Below, in pieces: positions 50,450-61,909 of a stretch of DNA of 64,000 bases (positions are counted from its first letter, which is position 1; each line of letters opens with the position of its first letter). The DNA is taken from contig CAJFCJ010000007.1 in NCBI GenBank assembly GCA_904063045.1, forward strand, positions 1,508,873 through 1,572,872. The letters are read 5' to 3'. Source of the DNA: Dimorphilus gyrociliatus (Eukaryota > Annelida > Polychaeta > Dinophilidae). The notes beneath the pieces are model-generated. The model was not told the origin of the DNA and made no database searches. It saw only the letters and a program-made list of their open reading frames with translations. Position numbers and translations under genes: made by a program.

Positions 50450-50861
50450 CTGATTAGGATATTTTTATATGCGACTTTTCTTAAATCTTATTATAGACGA
50501 AAATTTTAATACAAAATTGTGTGCTTGATCGATTAATTATAGTGGCAAAGCAATGAATACAACGTTTATCGAAGTGGGCAAACATTGTTGACAGCCTATT
50601 TCGTTCTATATCAATAGCGCCTTTAAAGTTTGCATAATCATGTATTGTTAAACGGATCGATTACCTGTCGACAAGCTTTCATTTAAAGTCCAACTCTTTC
50701 TTGTGAACGGCTATTGTAGAAAATTTTTGATATAAAAGTGACTATTTTGTACGGTAAGTGAATATCCTATGGTATATATAATAATATAAACAAAATATTT
50801 TAAGAATATTTCTCAATCTATCGGCTTTAGTTATCAAATATTTCAAATACTTGCCTACGAT
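50450..50861. other. Short spacer after TCP11L1
   Basis: About 410 bp, AT-rich, with no gene seen. Confidence 0.5.
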
Positions 50862-51170
50862 ATGCCCATTCGATGGACCTGTCCTGGCAGCCCGGACTGC
50901 ACCAAAGTTTTCTTGTACGCTTCTCCTTTAAGAGCCCATGTTCAGGTATGTCGACACGCTATGGAAAGGAGAGTGAATTCGAGTGACGATGCTAAAAAAG
51001 TGTTGGATTCAATTTTGGATGTAATGAGTGTTGTTGAGGATCAACAAAGGGGTAATATCACAATCTGCAGACGTAACAAACCATTCCATAGACCCACATA
51101 TCCTACTTATGCTCGGCAGTGGCCAGAAACAAACGGATACTGTGTGCCAAAGTTAAAACATGATTTATAG
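50862..51170 (+). CDS. Small hypothetical protein with a possible zinc-binding finger
   Basis: Single-exon open frame of 102 residues with a good hydrophilic composition. CPGSPDC near residue 7, then HVQVCRH at residues 25-31, could form a C2H2/C2HC-like finger with a long spacer, but it fits no family that I recognise. The rest has a short helical stretch (DAKKVLDSILDVMSVV) and a polar Tyr/Pro-rich tail. No paralogue is visible in the window. Coding status rests on ORF length and composition only. Confidence 0.55.
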   Translation: MPIRWTCPGSPDCTKVFLYASPLRAHVQVCRHAMERRVNSSDDAKKVLDSILDVMSVVEDQQRGNITICRRNKPFHRPTYPTYARQWPETNGYCVPKLKHDL

Positions 51171-51974
51171 AATGATTCTACAAGTATTGCATTTATTAAA
51201 TACAAATCGATTACATCAAAAATTCAAACGAATTTAGTCTGTAATCAACTTTGAAAAAATCAAAATCTCTTTGTGGCTATATATGGTAACTCCTTTATAA
51301 TTGTTTGTTTAGTAATTAACATTAAATAAATTCTAATGCGAAATAAAGAATTTATTCCCCCTTCCCACCCAAAAGTCACCTTTTGTTTGATTGTTAATTA
51401 ATGATTAATAAAAGATATTAAGTGATAATACTTTTTTTAAAGCCTGATTATAGATATTATTTTTCAGCTACAATGTAATCAGTGATATCTGCAGGCCACA
51501 TTATCTTATTGAAAGGTGGAAATATTTTTATGACCAAAAGCTTTGAAATCATTAGGAGAATTATCGATTCGCAAACAACTTAAAAACGTAACTGTCAACT
51601 TTTTCTCAATGTTCATAACAGCTCTTCTATTGACATAGATCATTGTCTATTTCAATACTGGGTCACTCGATTAGATAGACCGAAAATATTGATTTCAAAT
51701 TAACTGAAAGCGTCTTTTGATGCAATAAAAAATATCTTATTCCCTTTCATTATGCTAATTTTATTGAAAAATAGGTGATTTAAGTGTTTAATTCTTGGTG
51801 CTAAAATCCTTACAAATGGTTTAATTGCTTTTACTTAATGAATAATAACTTTAAAAAATACTTTATTGCTAGTCGATATTTTTCAAATAAGTTATATTAC
51901 AAACCGGTCAGTTAAAAGTGGTTACCGAAGGAACCGGTTACTTCGTGCACAGTGAATGTCACTAAGCCTATACA
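51171..51974. other. Spacer upstream of DPF
   Basis: About 800 bp, AT-rich, without recognisable gene or repeat. Confidence 0.5.
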
Positions 51975-53583
51975 ATGAGCAAGATGGCTGCTTCCATAAC
52001 GCCAGCGAATTACTACTATCGAAAATCTAGGTAAGTAGATAAAATTTGCCTTTTATTTTTCGATTAATCTATTTATTATACTTTTAGCGGTCCGTTGACA
52101 AAAAAATATTACGAAGATGCAATGTATAACATGTCAAGTTTCAACCTTAAAATTTCGAATGAAAGAAAAATGAGACTACCATTCTTGGATAGTCAGACGC
52201 GTATTGCACAAAATCATTGCCATTTGTGGGCATCTCCTCATGAAAGGGAACCTGGAGCTGTTCTAGGTCAAATTTATACATACCCACAGCGTAAATGGAA
52301 AAAAAGAAAGAGAGAGACACCTAGTCAACAGGATTTAATTACAAAAGCTCACGAAGGTAAAATAACTGATGAGGATTTACAAAGGATAAGCACTGCTGAA
52401 AATCCGGCAATTGTTGGCATACGATGCAATATTGAAAAACAACAAAGTCAAACGGTAGATTCTCCTAGCAGGGAAAATAGTCGAGATAAGTGGTACGTTG
52501 AAGACTATGATGAGTTAGATGAGCCCCCTGATGCTGGGGAAATAGACGATCCAAATTCAGACTCTTCAGACTTCGAAGATCAATTTGTTAAGAGAAAACG
52601 CAAGAAGAACAAACAAACAAAGGTAACTTCCAACAAAGGTTTAAAACCTTTTACTATGATTTTGCTGTTTCAGTCTTATGGAGGGAGACCAAAAAGCAAA
52701 AGAACAGCTCGGTCTACTATGGAAGGTGATTTTGAAGATCGAGAAAAACCATATAAATGCGAAAGTATGTCATATATTTATATATATATATAACATTTAA
52801 AAACAAGTTTTCTAAAGCTATATTTTTGCTAAAAATTAATTTTATTTTTTATAACAAAGATTTCTTACTTTTTAGGTTGTGGTGCTCGCTATAAAACCAG
52901 AGCAGGTTTACACTATCATATGAATCATTATCATGCCCCTCATCATCCAAGAAATGCATCCCCACCACAATCAACATCTCAAGATACCACCGAAACTGTT
53001 TCTGGTGAGTAACCCAGAATTTGTTCCCAAGTGAAAAGATTAAGCAAAAAGTATTGTTATCTTCTACAGGAAGGTCAACTCGGAATTCAGCACAGCCAGC
53101 AACATTCTCTCAGCCCGCTCCTCCACCAGCAACTACTCAGGCATCACGCTCTGAAGTTGATGAAAAGGCTGAAGCCAATGATTATTGTGATTTTTGTCTT
53201 GGCGATAAGAATAAAAATACGCATACTGGCATTAGAGAAGACTTAGTTTCTTGTTCCGATTGTGGCAGATCTGGGCATCCTTCTTGCCTTCAATTTACGG
53301 CCAATATGATAACTTCGGTCAAAAAATATGCTTGGCAATGTATAGAATGTAAAAGCTGTGGCTTGTGCGGAACGTCTGATAATGACGACCAACTTTTATT
53401 TTGCGATGACTGCGACAGAGGTTACCACATGTATTGCTTAAAACCACCTCTGTCTGAACCACCAGAAGGTAAGATTTTTGTTCCGATTATACTGTTTATC
53501 TAATTAATATTTATTTATCAGGGAGTTGGAGTTGTCATTTGTGCATCAATGAATTTCATGGCGGTAAAAAAGACACGAAATAA
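51975..53583 (+). CDS. DPF2: DPF/BAF45 double-PHD-finger protein (ubi-d4/requiem)
   Basis: Subunit of BAF (SWI/SNF) chromatin remodellers that reads acylated histone H3. Exons: 51975-52030, 52088-52622, 52674-52764, 52876-53004, 53070-53468 and 53522-53583. The N-terminal Requiem domain has [32 protein letters not shown] and PGQxYxYPxRxW-like [15 protein letters not shown] Kruppel-type C2H2 finger is [20 protein letters not shown]. The tandem PHD fingers are [23 protein letters not shown] and [24 protein letters not shown], with zinc ligands all present. About 423 residues, normal for the family. Single gene, as in most invertebrates. Confidence 0.95.
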
Positions 53584-53952
53584 CATGCTTTCTTCTACTT
53601 TTCTCATATTGGTTTTATTTGATAATATAAATTTTATATTATGAAAAATATTTGTATAATCCATCTTCTAGACAGATTAATTGTATAAAAGAATTTCGAG
53701 TTAGCTCTGCTTTTACATTTGTATTTGTGCTTTAATATTTTTATTGGTGCACCTTGATCATTTTGTTGATTTTCTATGTATCTCAGCCCATCGTTCAAGT
53801 ACTTTCTATACTAATTAAATTATACTCAAACAAAGATGTTAAAAATCTGTTACTTTAGAAATACAAATAAATTTGAACGAAAACTGGTAATATTTCGCCC
53901 TTCTATTTATCTCAGGGTCGATATTGTAAGGTTTTTAATATTTTTCAAAAAT
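53584..53952. other. Spacer between DPF and ePHD gene
   Basis: About 370 bp, mostly the DPF 3' flank. An open frame reaches into it upstream of 53953 but looks like non-coding sequence. Confidence 0.5.
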
Positions 53953-54822
53953 ATGCAATCTTCACCAGTTGAAAAAACGAATACTGGCAATGGAAATAAT
54001 TGGAAAAGTGTAAAAAGAAGAAGGAAGCAGATATTAATAGCTCGAGATGCATCAGTTCCGGTCGATTCCGAGAAAGAAGTCCACAACAATGCTCGTGAAG
54101 ATTATGAAAAGTTTAATAAATTAAATAAAATATTCTATCAAAGATCATGGGTTCGAGCATCTAAGAGCAAGAAACGAAAGACTTTAACTGCAATATCTTA
54201 CGCAAAGTTTAAGAAGAGCATACCTAAAATACTTAAGAAGTCAAAAAATACGAAGCTTTCTCTTAGGCCTAGGACACCTACACCTCCCTTACCCCCTCCA
54301 AGACTTCCTTGTCTGGAAAATTTGGATTATAATAAAAATTGTAACGAAACATTATCATCTTTTCAGTTAGAAAATAATGAAATGAAAAAGCAAAAGCGTA
54401 ATAGGAAAAAGCTTAATGCAGGAAAAGCAAAACATAATACGAATGACACAAAAACCAAATCAAAGATACCCATGAAAAAGTTAAAACGTTCAAAATTCGG
54501 ATGCTTTTTATGCAGAGAGCATTCATTAGATCGTGTGTATGGCCCATACGATATTGATAATTTGAAAGTTCATATTCACGAGCACTGCTTAATTTGGTCT
54601 ACAGGTGTTTATTTAAAAGAGGATGGTGAACTCGAAGGATTAAAAGAAATTGTAAAACGGCAGAAAAAGTGTTCAAAGTGCAACAAAGTCGTTGCTACAG
54701 TATGCTGTTCAGTAAAGAGATGTAACGCTATATTCCATTGGCCTTGTGTGAAAGAATCGAGCGAGCATATAAAAAATAACAATAGTTTTTTAGTAAACTG
54801 CCGCAAACACACTAAGATATAA
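53953..54822 (+). CDS. Short TCF20/RAI1-type extended-PHD (ePHD) protein
   Basis: Single exon, 289 residues from the ATG at 53953 (an earlier in-frame ATG exists at 53836 but the sequence between reads as spacer). The N-terminal half is highly basic (KKSKNTKLSLRPRTPTPPLP, KKLKRSK) and likely disordered and nuclear. The C-terminal 100 residues form an ePHD: CFLCREHSLDRV, HEHCLIWSTGVYLKEDGEL, a second Cys-rich half CSKCNKVVATVCCSVKRC, FHWPCV and a final CRKH. The block H-x-x-C-x-x-W-T/S-x-G-V-Y-L is typical of TCF20/RAI1. Human members are nearly 2,000 residues, so this protein keeps only the C-terminal finger and a basic tail. The match is remembered, not searched. Confidence 0.75.
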   Translation: MQSSPVEKTNTGNGNNWKSVKRRRKQILIARDASVPVDSEKEVHNNAREDYEKFNKLNKIFYQRSWVRASKSKKRKTLTAISYAKFKKSIPKILKKSKNTKLSLRPRTPTPPLPPPRLPCLENLDYNKNCNETLSSFQLENNEMKKQKRNRKKLNAGKAKHNTNDTKTKSKIPMKKLKRSKFGCFLCREHSLDRVYGPYDIDNLKVHIHEHCLIWSTGVYLKEDGELEGLKEIVKRQKKCSKCNKVVATVCCSVKRCNAIFHWPCVKESSEHIKNNNSFLVNCRKHTKI

Positions 54823-55671
54823 TACATTTAAAAAAAAAGAAACTTTATTTAGATTAACTCATTGTTTTTCCCATTATTTACAAGCTTCAAATGTTGAACA
54901 TTTTATTTTTATACTAGATGTCGTAGCGGACAACTGTAGTTATGTGTTTTCATAAGTGCGAGAATATACACGTATCGTTAAATAAGGCTGAATGTTTATC
55001 GCACAAACATTCTTTGTAAACTGTACATTCAACATACTTTTCACTTACGTCAGGACATCTACTATTAAAGATAGAGAAGAAGAGATCATCTTAATAAATT
55101 ATCTGGTAAGTTATATTTAAAAGTGTTTGATATTCGTAGAATCAAAGTCGTAGGGTAGAGTTAATTTTTATACGATTAGCTTCATCCATTAGTAGAAGGT
55201 ATCCATCGATGAATATTTAAGTTGATATGCAATACCTATCGATCACATTTGTGGATTGAATATTCCTTATCATTAATTATTCAGTTATCAATCACTGTTT
55301 TGTTGATCGTCTTCTACTATTGTTTAAAAGTGCATTAATTAAATTTCAAGATATTTACTAAGTAAATTGACGAATAGGCTAAATCATGAATTTTGCTGTC
55401 TAATAATCTGTAAAAATATTGACACTTAACACTGTACTAGCTTTTGTACAAATTGGCGCACATAAAACCAACAGAGAAGCCGACAAAATTCTTTTGATTT
55501 TATTCTTGATCTTGATCAATAAATATACACCAGGTACGATAAAAATTGGAAAAGTATCGTGAATCGAACGTATCTTCTACACTCGGCCATTTGATATAAG
55601 GTTTTTTTTTGTAACACTCAATCGGGATATTTGCCGTCCTGCTTATTAGCGATACATATTCGTTACATTTC
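54823..55671. other. Spacer after ePHD gene
   Basis: About 850 bp AT-rich; nothing recognised. Confidence 0.5.
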
Positions 55672-56097
55672 ATGGACGGTATGTCTGGTCGTCCTATTAG
55701 CGTAGCAAGCGTTTTTGATTGGACTGATGCTCTACCAAGGAATAAAGTTAATCCTCCACCTGGAAGATTCGTTTATAGGAACAGAAAATCAATGACAAAA
55801 GGAGAACTAGAAATTCTAACAGGCTTATACAATAATCGCCTGGAAAAGAAAAAATCCAAATGTTTCAAAAATTTACAGTCTGTTACCAATTTTAAAGAAA
55901 AATTGATAAATTCGTCTAAAAGGCAGGAGAAGGATATCAATAAAGAACAAGACTCTACTCCTACAGCTCCAACAGGAATATCTGGTCCTCCAAGAACTAT
56001 CATTAACATTAGGTTACCAAGAGCACATTCTCCACCGGCCGCCCCTTGCTCTAGTCCGGAGATAACAAGACGATCAAGTGGTGAGGAACTTCCTTGA
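55672..56097 (+). CDS. Hypothetical protein, Pro/Ser-rich with basic coiled middle
   Basis: Single-exon open frame of 141 residues. The first 50 residues (SVFDWTDALPRN, PPPGRFVYRNR) look structured or motif-like, the middle is Lys-rich and helical (GLYNNRLEKKKSKC), and the end is Pro/Ser-rich (SPPAAPCSSPEITRRSSGEE). I do not recognise a family. Coding is supported by composition, a clean start and Thr/Pro-rich bias, not by homology. Confidence 0.6.
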   Translation: MDGMSGRPISVASVFDWTDALPRNKVNPPPGRFVYRNRKSMTKGELEILTGLYNNRLEKKKSKCFKNLQSVTNFKEKLINSSKRQEKDINKEQDSTPTAPTGISGPPRTIINIRLPRAHSPPAAPCSSPEITRRSSGEELP

Positions 56098-56721
56098 TTG
56101 ATTTAACTGCACTTAGAGTTTTCGCAAGAAAAATGAACTAAATTGATTACTACTTGAAGAACACTCAATAATAAGCAATATATTTTTGTTTGGTATGAGG
56201 TAAATTCATATTTCTACCCTAAAACCCCCATAATAAATCAAATTAATCGTATTTTTTTTGTGCTCACCTTGTATATATTAGTAAATATTATTAGATAAGC
56301 TGCAAATAGGAAATGAAATTATGAATAAAATAAAGCATTAAAATAAACATAAAAGAAATATCAAAAATTTATCAATTGTTCTTTAGAGGAAATATTTTGA
56401 CATAAAAACAAAAAGACATAGATTGTTAACAGCTCAAACAAAAAATATTTATACAGCTTAAAAATCATATATTTTAATAATAAGCCACAGACTTCTATTT
56501 AGAAGATTGAATAATAACCGGAACACACATTTTAGCCTAAATATGTTTTATAACCTATATGCGGAGTGATCGGAAAGCCTAATTTCTACGAATCTAAAAT
56601 CTGTGTATAGGATAAGGTAATGTCGTAGCCTGTTTTGGATTTCCCGCCGTTAACTGATAGCCTCGCGGTGAATTGAAATGTTACGACGCCATCTATAGTA
56701 AAAGGTTTATCTCTTTCGCTT
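56098..56721. other. Spacer before R-Ras
   Basis: About 620 bp, AT-rich, presumed R-Ras promoter. No other gene seen. Confidence 0.5.
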
Positions 56722-57446
56722 ATGAAAAGGCTGATAAACGGCGTAGATATGTTAAATATTCGAAATGCGGCCCGTCACAACCAAAATTATAAGTTAGTGG
56801 TTGTTGGAGGTGGCGGAGTCGGCAAAAGCGCGTTAACTATTCAATTTATCCAGGTACGTGCGTATAACAAATAGTCATTGCATATATATATTTGTTTTGT
56901 GTTCAGAGTTATTTTGTAACCGATTACGATCCAACTATTGAAGACTCTTATTCGAAGCAATGTGTCATTGATGGAGTTGTTGCTCGCTTAGACAGTAAGA
57001 TAATTCTACTATTTATCAAACAAAACTAAAATGTCTTCTGCTAAACAGTATTGGACACTGCTGGACAGGAAGAATTTAGCGCAATGAGGGAACAATATAT
57101 GAGATCAGGGGAGGGGTTTATTGTTTTATATTCGGTAGCCGATAGGAATAGTTTCGATGATGTCTCGAAAATGTTTAAGCAAATCTGTCGTGTAAAAGAA
57201 AGTGAAGACTATCCGATGCTGATCGTTGGTAATAAAATCGATTTAGAGAATCAAAGAAATGTTTCCACGGAAGAGGGACGTAATTTGGCAAACAGTCTAG
57301 GTCTACAATTTGTTGAGGCAAGTGCCAAACTGGGAACAAACGTTGAACTTTGTTTTCATCAGTTAGTACGGATTGTTAGGAAGTATAGAGCCACAACTAC
57401 ACAAGATTCAAAAAATTCCTGCCGTAAAAAGTGTATCCTGCTCTAA
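56722..57446 (+). CDS. RRAS: Ras-related small GTPase, R-Ras type
   Basis: Membrane-anchored GTPase in integrin and growth signalling. Exons: 56722-56853, 56907-56994 and 57049-57446. P-loop GGGGVGKS, switch [21 protein letters not shown] and SAK motifs are all intact. [13 protein letters not shown] and [20 protein letters not shown] match R-Ras better than H-Ras or M-Ras. It ends CRKKCILL, a CAAX box with a final Leu, so geranylgeranylation is expected, with an upstream Cys that could be palmitoylated. The N-terminal extension of about 20 residues is typical of R-Ras. A second start at Met10 is possible. About 205 residues. Confidence 0.93.
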
Positions 57447-57720
57447 CGCAAAAATCGATACGACCGACTCTTGCCGTCTTAACATAGAGTCTAGTCATCA
57501 ATTACTACTAGTCGCATATATATGTATGTATTTTTGACATATGCATATGATTCTTGTTTATGCTTTGTATGAGATACATATATATATTTTCATGTATGTG
57601 TTTATACAGATATACATATATACATATATATTAAGTATAAACTTATACATACGATATTTGTATAAGTGAATGTTAAGAAAGCATGTGCTAAATTTGAAAG
57701 TTATATATTTCGGACCAATC

Positions 57721-57726
57721 AATAAA
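57721..57726 (+). terminator. Polyadenylation signal AATAAA after R-Ras
   Basis: AATAAA about 275 bp after the R-Ras stop codon, and only 73 bp before the stop of the convergent COPB1. Confidence 0.5.
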
Positions 57727-57798
57727 CGCCGCATTTTCTATTATTAAACTATAAATTAGATAATTACAGCAAAGAAACTAAAATGTCAAAGAGTTTTT

Positions 57799-60700
57799 TT
57801 AATGTTCACCAACAGCAACAGAACTGGTTGGTTTAAATTTTTTCTGAGAAGAATTCACCTTATCGCCCAAACTTAAAGCCATACCTTGGCTCTTGGCCCT
57901 AATTCGAATATGACCCTGAACCACAACAGCTTTATTTCCTGACGGAGGCAACTCGATACTAACGTTTGCCAAAGCGTGCTCTCCGAAAATCGACTTGGCA
58001 TACAAATTCGCTGCCATAAATCCACAATGACCGTCCAAAGCTGCTGGTGGCGTTAGACAGCGCATATTCGTTGCTTTCAGCAACTGGTCCAAATAGTCAC
58101 GTAGGTCGGTTAACTGAGTAGTGACAGCGACTTTATTTTCCCATTCAAATTCAGCCCACATCAGTCGGAAGTCGGTATCAGTGCAAGAGGCAGGCACCAG
58201 ATAATCCATAATGTCAATATGTAAGTCGGACAGAACAACACAGTTACCACTTGAAGCTGCCGAAGACACGTCATAAACAATGTTTCCAAATATTATACCA
58301 TTTTCGGTGCTAGCTACTTTTACTGACGCCTTTATATTACTGAAATCATTTGGTGCCAGTGTAACTGGTGAGGGTTTTTCAACCAACTTTAAGTCCCCTA
58401 GAGTTGCTAATTCAAGTACAACATTCTGTAATGTATCTGCTGTCTGGTTGACGATTAGAACATCCAATACTATATCGTATTGATTGACGTTTACGTATGC
58501 TTCGGCATAAACTGGATCAGAGAATCCGGTCAACTGTGTGACTTTATTTAACTTCGAGGACGATATTGTGTCGGTTTTTTCACCTTTAACGCCTAAGGCT
58601 TGACTGAGCGTTAACTCAAACAAATCTTCGCCAACTCCCAGCTCATTACTATCTAATAGCTGTGAAAACGTTACAGGTGAATCGGCGTGAACCTTAACAG
58701 TTGAACCAGATTTCTTTGTAGCCTCTTCCTTCTCTTCTTTGGCAACGGCAGCCAGCATTTCTCTTAAGGCATTTCTGCAATCATCTATGTATGCGTGTTT
58801 TAACACTGGAACCTGTTCACATAATGCTCTCATCGAGAGGCATAATCTATCATAATCGTCTTCATTGATTGGTTTTGTGGGCATACCAGATTTTCCATAA
58901 TGCATGATACAAGCAACAATGTACAAACATTCACCGACAAATCTATTTTGTTTTTCCTTCTCGGGTACCAAAGTTACATAGCGTAAAGCCATCTTGGTGA
59001 GAGTTGTGCTGAGGGCAGCGGCAACGAAAAATTCTCCATCAGAAAAGAAAGATCTGAGAACTGGACGCTCCCTTTTCGTGTTGCTTGAAGACGTTGAAAT
59101 CAGGGCTGATTGTGTAGCATATGTACCGTCGGCTGTTACCAAACGTTGAACATTAGTATTAGGCGCCGTTAATTGTTCGCTTGTTTCACCGCCTGCTTCT
59201 GCTAATAATTGGTGTTGCTCGTCCTCAACAATAGGCAGTTCACCTAAAGACTGACGGATTAAGGTCATAACAGCTTGTAAATCCTCCACGCTCTTACAGT
59301 ATTCGCCTAAAATCCAAATGGCAGCTCTATATATCTTTACTGATCTTATAGATGAGAATGTTTCTAATAATTTTTCAATCATTAGATTACGATGCTGTTC
59401 GAACTTTTGCATAGCTTCTCTTATAAAAACTAAAACATCTACTGCAGCCGATTCATTTTGATCCGATAAGAATTCGATGAGAACAGGAATAACAGACGCA
59501 GCCTGGTCAGGGAATTTGATAGTGCAGTGATGAAGTGTTCGAACTAGTAATTGCCTATATTTTCCCATATCCTCTTGTTCAGTTGAATTATTGGTCTTAA
59601 CAATTTCTTTACGTAGAACTTGAACTAATTCTTCAATATTTCTCGATGATATCAAATCCAAAACTAGATCTAATGTCTTCTTGCGTACATCCAAGTCTGG
59701 TGTAATAAGTACTCGAACTATGTCCATGATTAGTTCTTGCAAGACTTTCTCGTGCAATTCTTTGAGCTGTACGAGTCGGTCAAGAACAATTAGTTTCACA
59801 TTGTTATCACTCTCCTTGAGGATCAATTCAATGTAGGTGGATGCTGCTGCTTTTACGGCTGTTGGAGCATTGGACAGAGTTACTAAAGTACCGGCTGCCT
59901 CATATCTATGAACAAAATTTATTAGCGTATTCTTCCTATAACAGAAAACATTCAAACTAACCGTACTGCTGCAGAGTTAGAATTCAAAAGGTTGTAAATA
60001 CAGCGAATGAATCTTCCTCTTTCCGAAGGATTTGCGTGACAAACTTTATAGATGAGTTCAACAATTACTAATTGCAGAATGTCACCAAAACTGTTTACTT
60101 GGTCTATACAGCTGCATAAGTAATTTAGTGCTCGGTCCTGATCAGCATGAATGAGCATCATAAAAGCATTTCTCTTGCAAGAGGCATCTTGTTCTTGTTC
60201 TAAGAAGTTTGCAATTAATTCAGGAGCATCAGGAATAAGGAAATCAAAATTTCTGTAAAACAGATATACAGAAATGAGGGATCTATTAGTACATCATTAT
60301 GAAAAGAGCATACCTGAATATCGTAAAGATGGCCAAAACAGCATTTCGTCTAACATAAGAATGACGATGTTCCAAGCAAGAGCGAATGGCGGGCATTAAA
60401 GGTTCTAAGAGCTCAGATTCTTTGAGTTTACAAAGAAATCTTAAAGTTGATCCACGAATAAATTCATTGGGATGTTGTAAATCCTAAACAAATAAACAAT
60501 ATAGAACAATTAATGTCCTTTTTAATTATTACCTTTCTATACGCATCGCAGACTAATATCATTTCCTGCATCAATTTACCATCACTTGAATACTTTGGAA
60601 CAATTTCCCAGAAGATCAATAGTAGTTTCTTCAACATGTGATCTTGACTAGGCATGACGAACCGAATGACTGTCATAAGCAGTGAAGGCATCTTCTCTCC

Positions 60701-60901
60701 CGCTAGTATCAACTGAATAACCTTCTTAAGTGCTTCCTGTTTTTCTTTCGTTGAGCCCTTTTCTATAGACACTCAATTAGTAAAAATATTAAAAAAATAC
60801 GCTATCTTACCCAAATCCTGTTTCAACTGCAATTCATTGGCCTGTTCATCGTCATTCGATGAATATAACAGGGTATAACACGGCTGCTCGGCCGATGCCA
60901 T
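57799..60901 (-). CDS. COPB1: Coatomer subunit beta (beta-COP)
   Basis: Component of the COPI vesicle coat that retrieves proteins from Golgi to ER. The start at 60901 encodes [20 protein letters not shown], aligned to the known N-terminus. Exons then run 60770-60485, about 60254-59957, and the long last exon 59915-57799. Landmarks: [100 protein letters not shown] [16 protein letters not shown], and [19 protein letters not shown] at the end. The adaptin-type N-terminal solenoid and the beta-appendage are both complete. This is the most conserved gene in the window. Confidence 0.97.
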
Positions 60902-61909
60902 AGCGTTACTAGTACTAAAATAGAAACAATATGAAATAGATAATCAGAATTAATTTGAAGGGTTTCGAAATAAATTATAAAAATGACACACAATGTTGAA
61001 AATGAAAAGGAATTAGCCTAAATAAAATGCTCTTTAACAAACAATACCTGCTTGTAGATGTCGGCATGCTAAATCTATGTGGCGATTATATAAAATTGGT
61101 CATTTATTAAAAATTGACATGGTCGGAAAATTATCAAATAAACTAAATATAATTTTAATTACCTATTTAAGGTGATAGGATATGAACTTAAATGGAAAAC
61201 GTCGGGAAAATCACTTCTGGACACGACGGCGTCAAACGTGGCGAGATTTTCTTCCCGTAGTTCGAGATCTCGTTTACGTCGTCTGTCTAGAGTGGATGAG
61301 TTTCAAAAACTAAGGCAATCAAAAACGAATGAAATAGGAGTTGGTACCAGTCTAGATATACGGAACAGAATGTTGAAGCATCGCTTCCTTCACATAAGCC
61401 CGCGATAATTTCAAAAATCTATTTGCTATTTTCTTACTTCTAGTTGAGAACTCAATAGGAAGGAGTAAACTGAGTTTAGTGAAAATTAGAATAAATGAAG
61501 TTTAATTTTCTCAGGACAGAACTTCATTCAGTCTCTATGAAAGCTCAAAAGGTGCTCTATAAAACTAAATACTAAACTGCTGTTTTTATAAAGAGGCTAT
61601 GTAAACGATGATATGTATAACTTTCGAAACTCCATTATCATCGTCATTTGAGATAGTCTTTGTAAAATGATGGAATTAATAAATTTCTCAGTGTGAGCTA
61701 ATCTAGTTTACAACGTAAACTTATACCTTTTTCATTTCTAGCTCTAAACTGCTTTTGAAATTTGTTCAGGCAACTACTGCACTCTCTTTAATAAGCCAAT
61801 AAATTTTTCTAACAATGCTTTCGGATTATAGAATAATGACAAAATCTTTCACGCCATCTGGACAATAACAGGGGAATTTTAATGCTTAGCAACATCCACT
61901 TGTGTCAAC
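60902..61909. other. Spacer upstream of COPB1 and of the coiled-coil gene
   Basis: About 1 kb. On the plus strand 61180-61408 is open in two frames with Arg-rich sequence, but there is no homology and only a GTG start for the longer one. Otherwise AT-rich. Confidence 0.4.

Noticed and set aside
61172..61408. 78-codon Arg/Ser-rich open frame, and an overlapping open frame from ATG 61180
   Set aside because: The longer one begins with GTG, neither resembles a known family, and both lie in the presumed 5' region of COPB1. Open reading may be chance.
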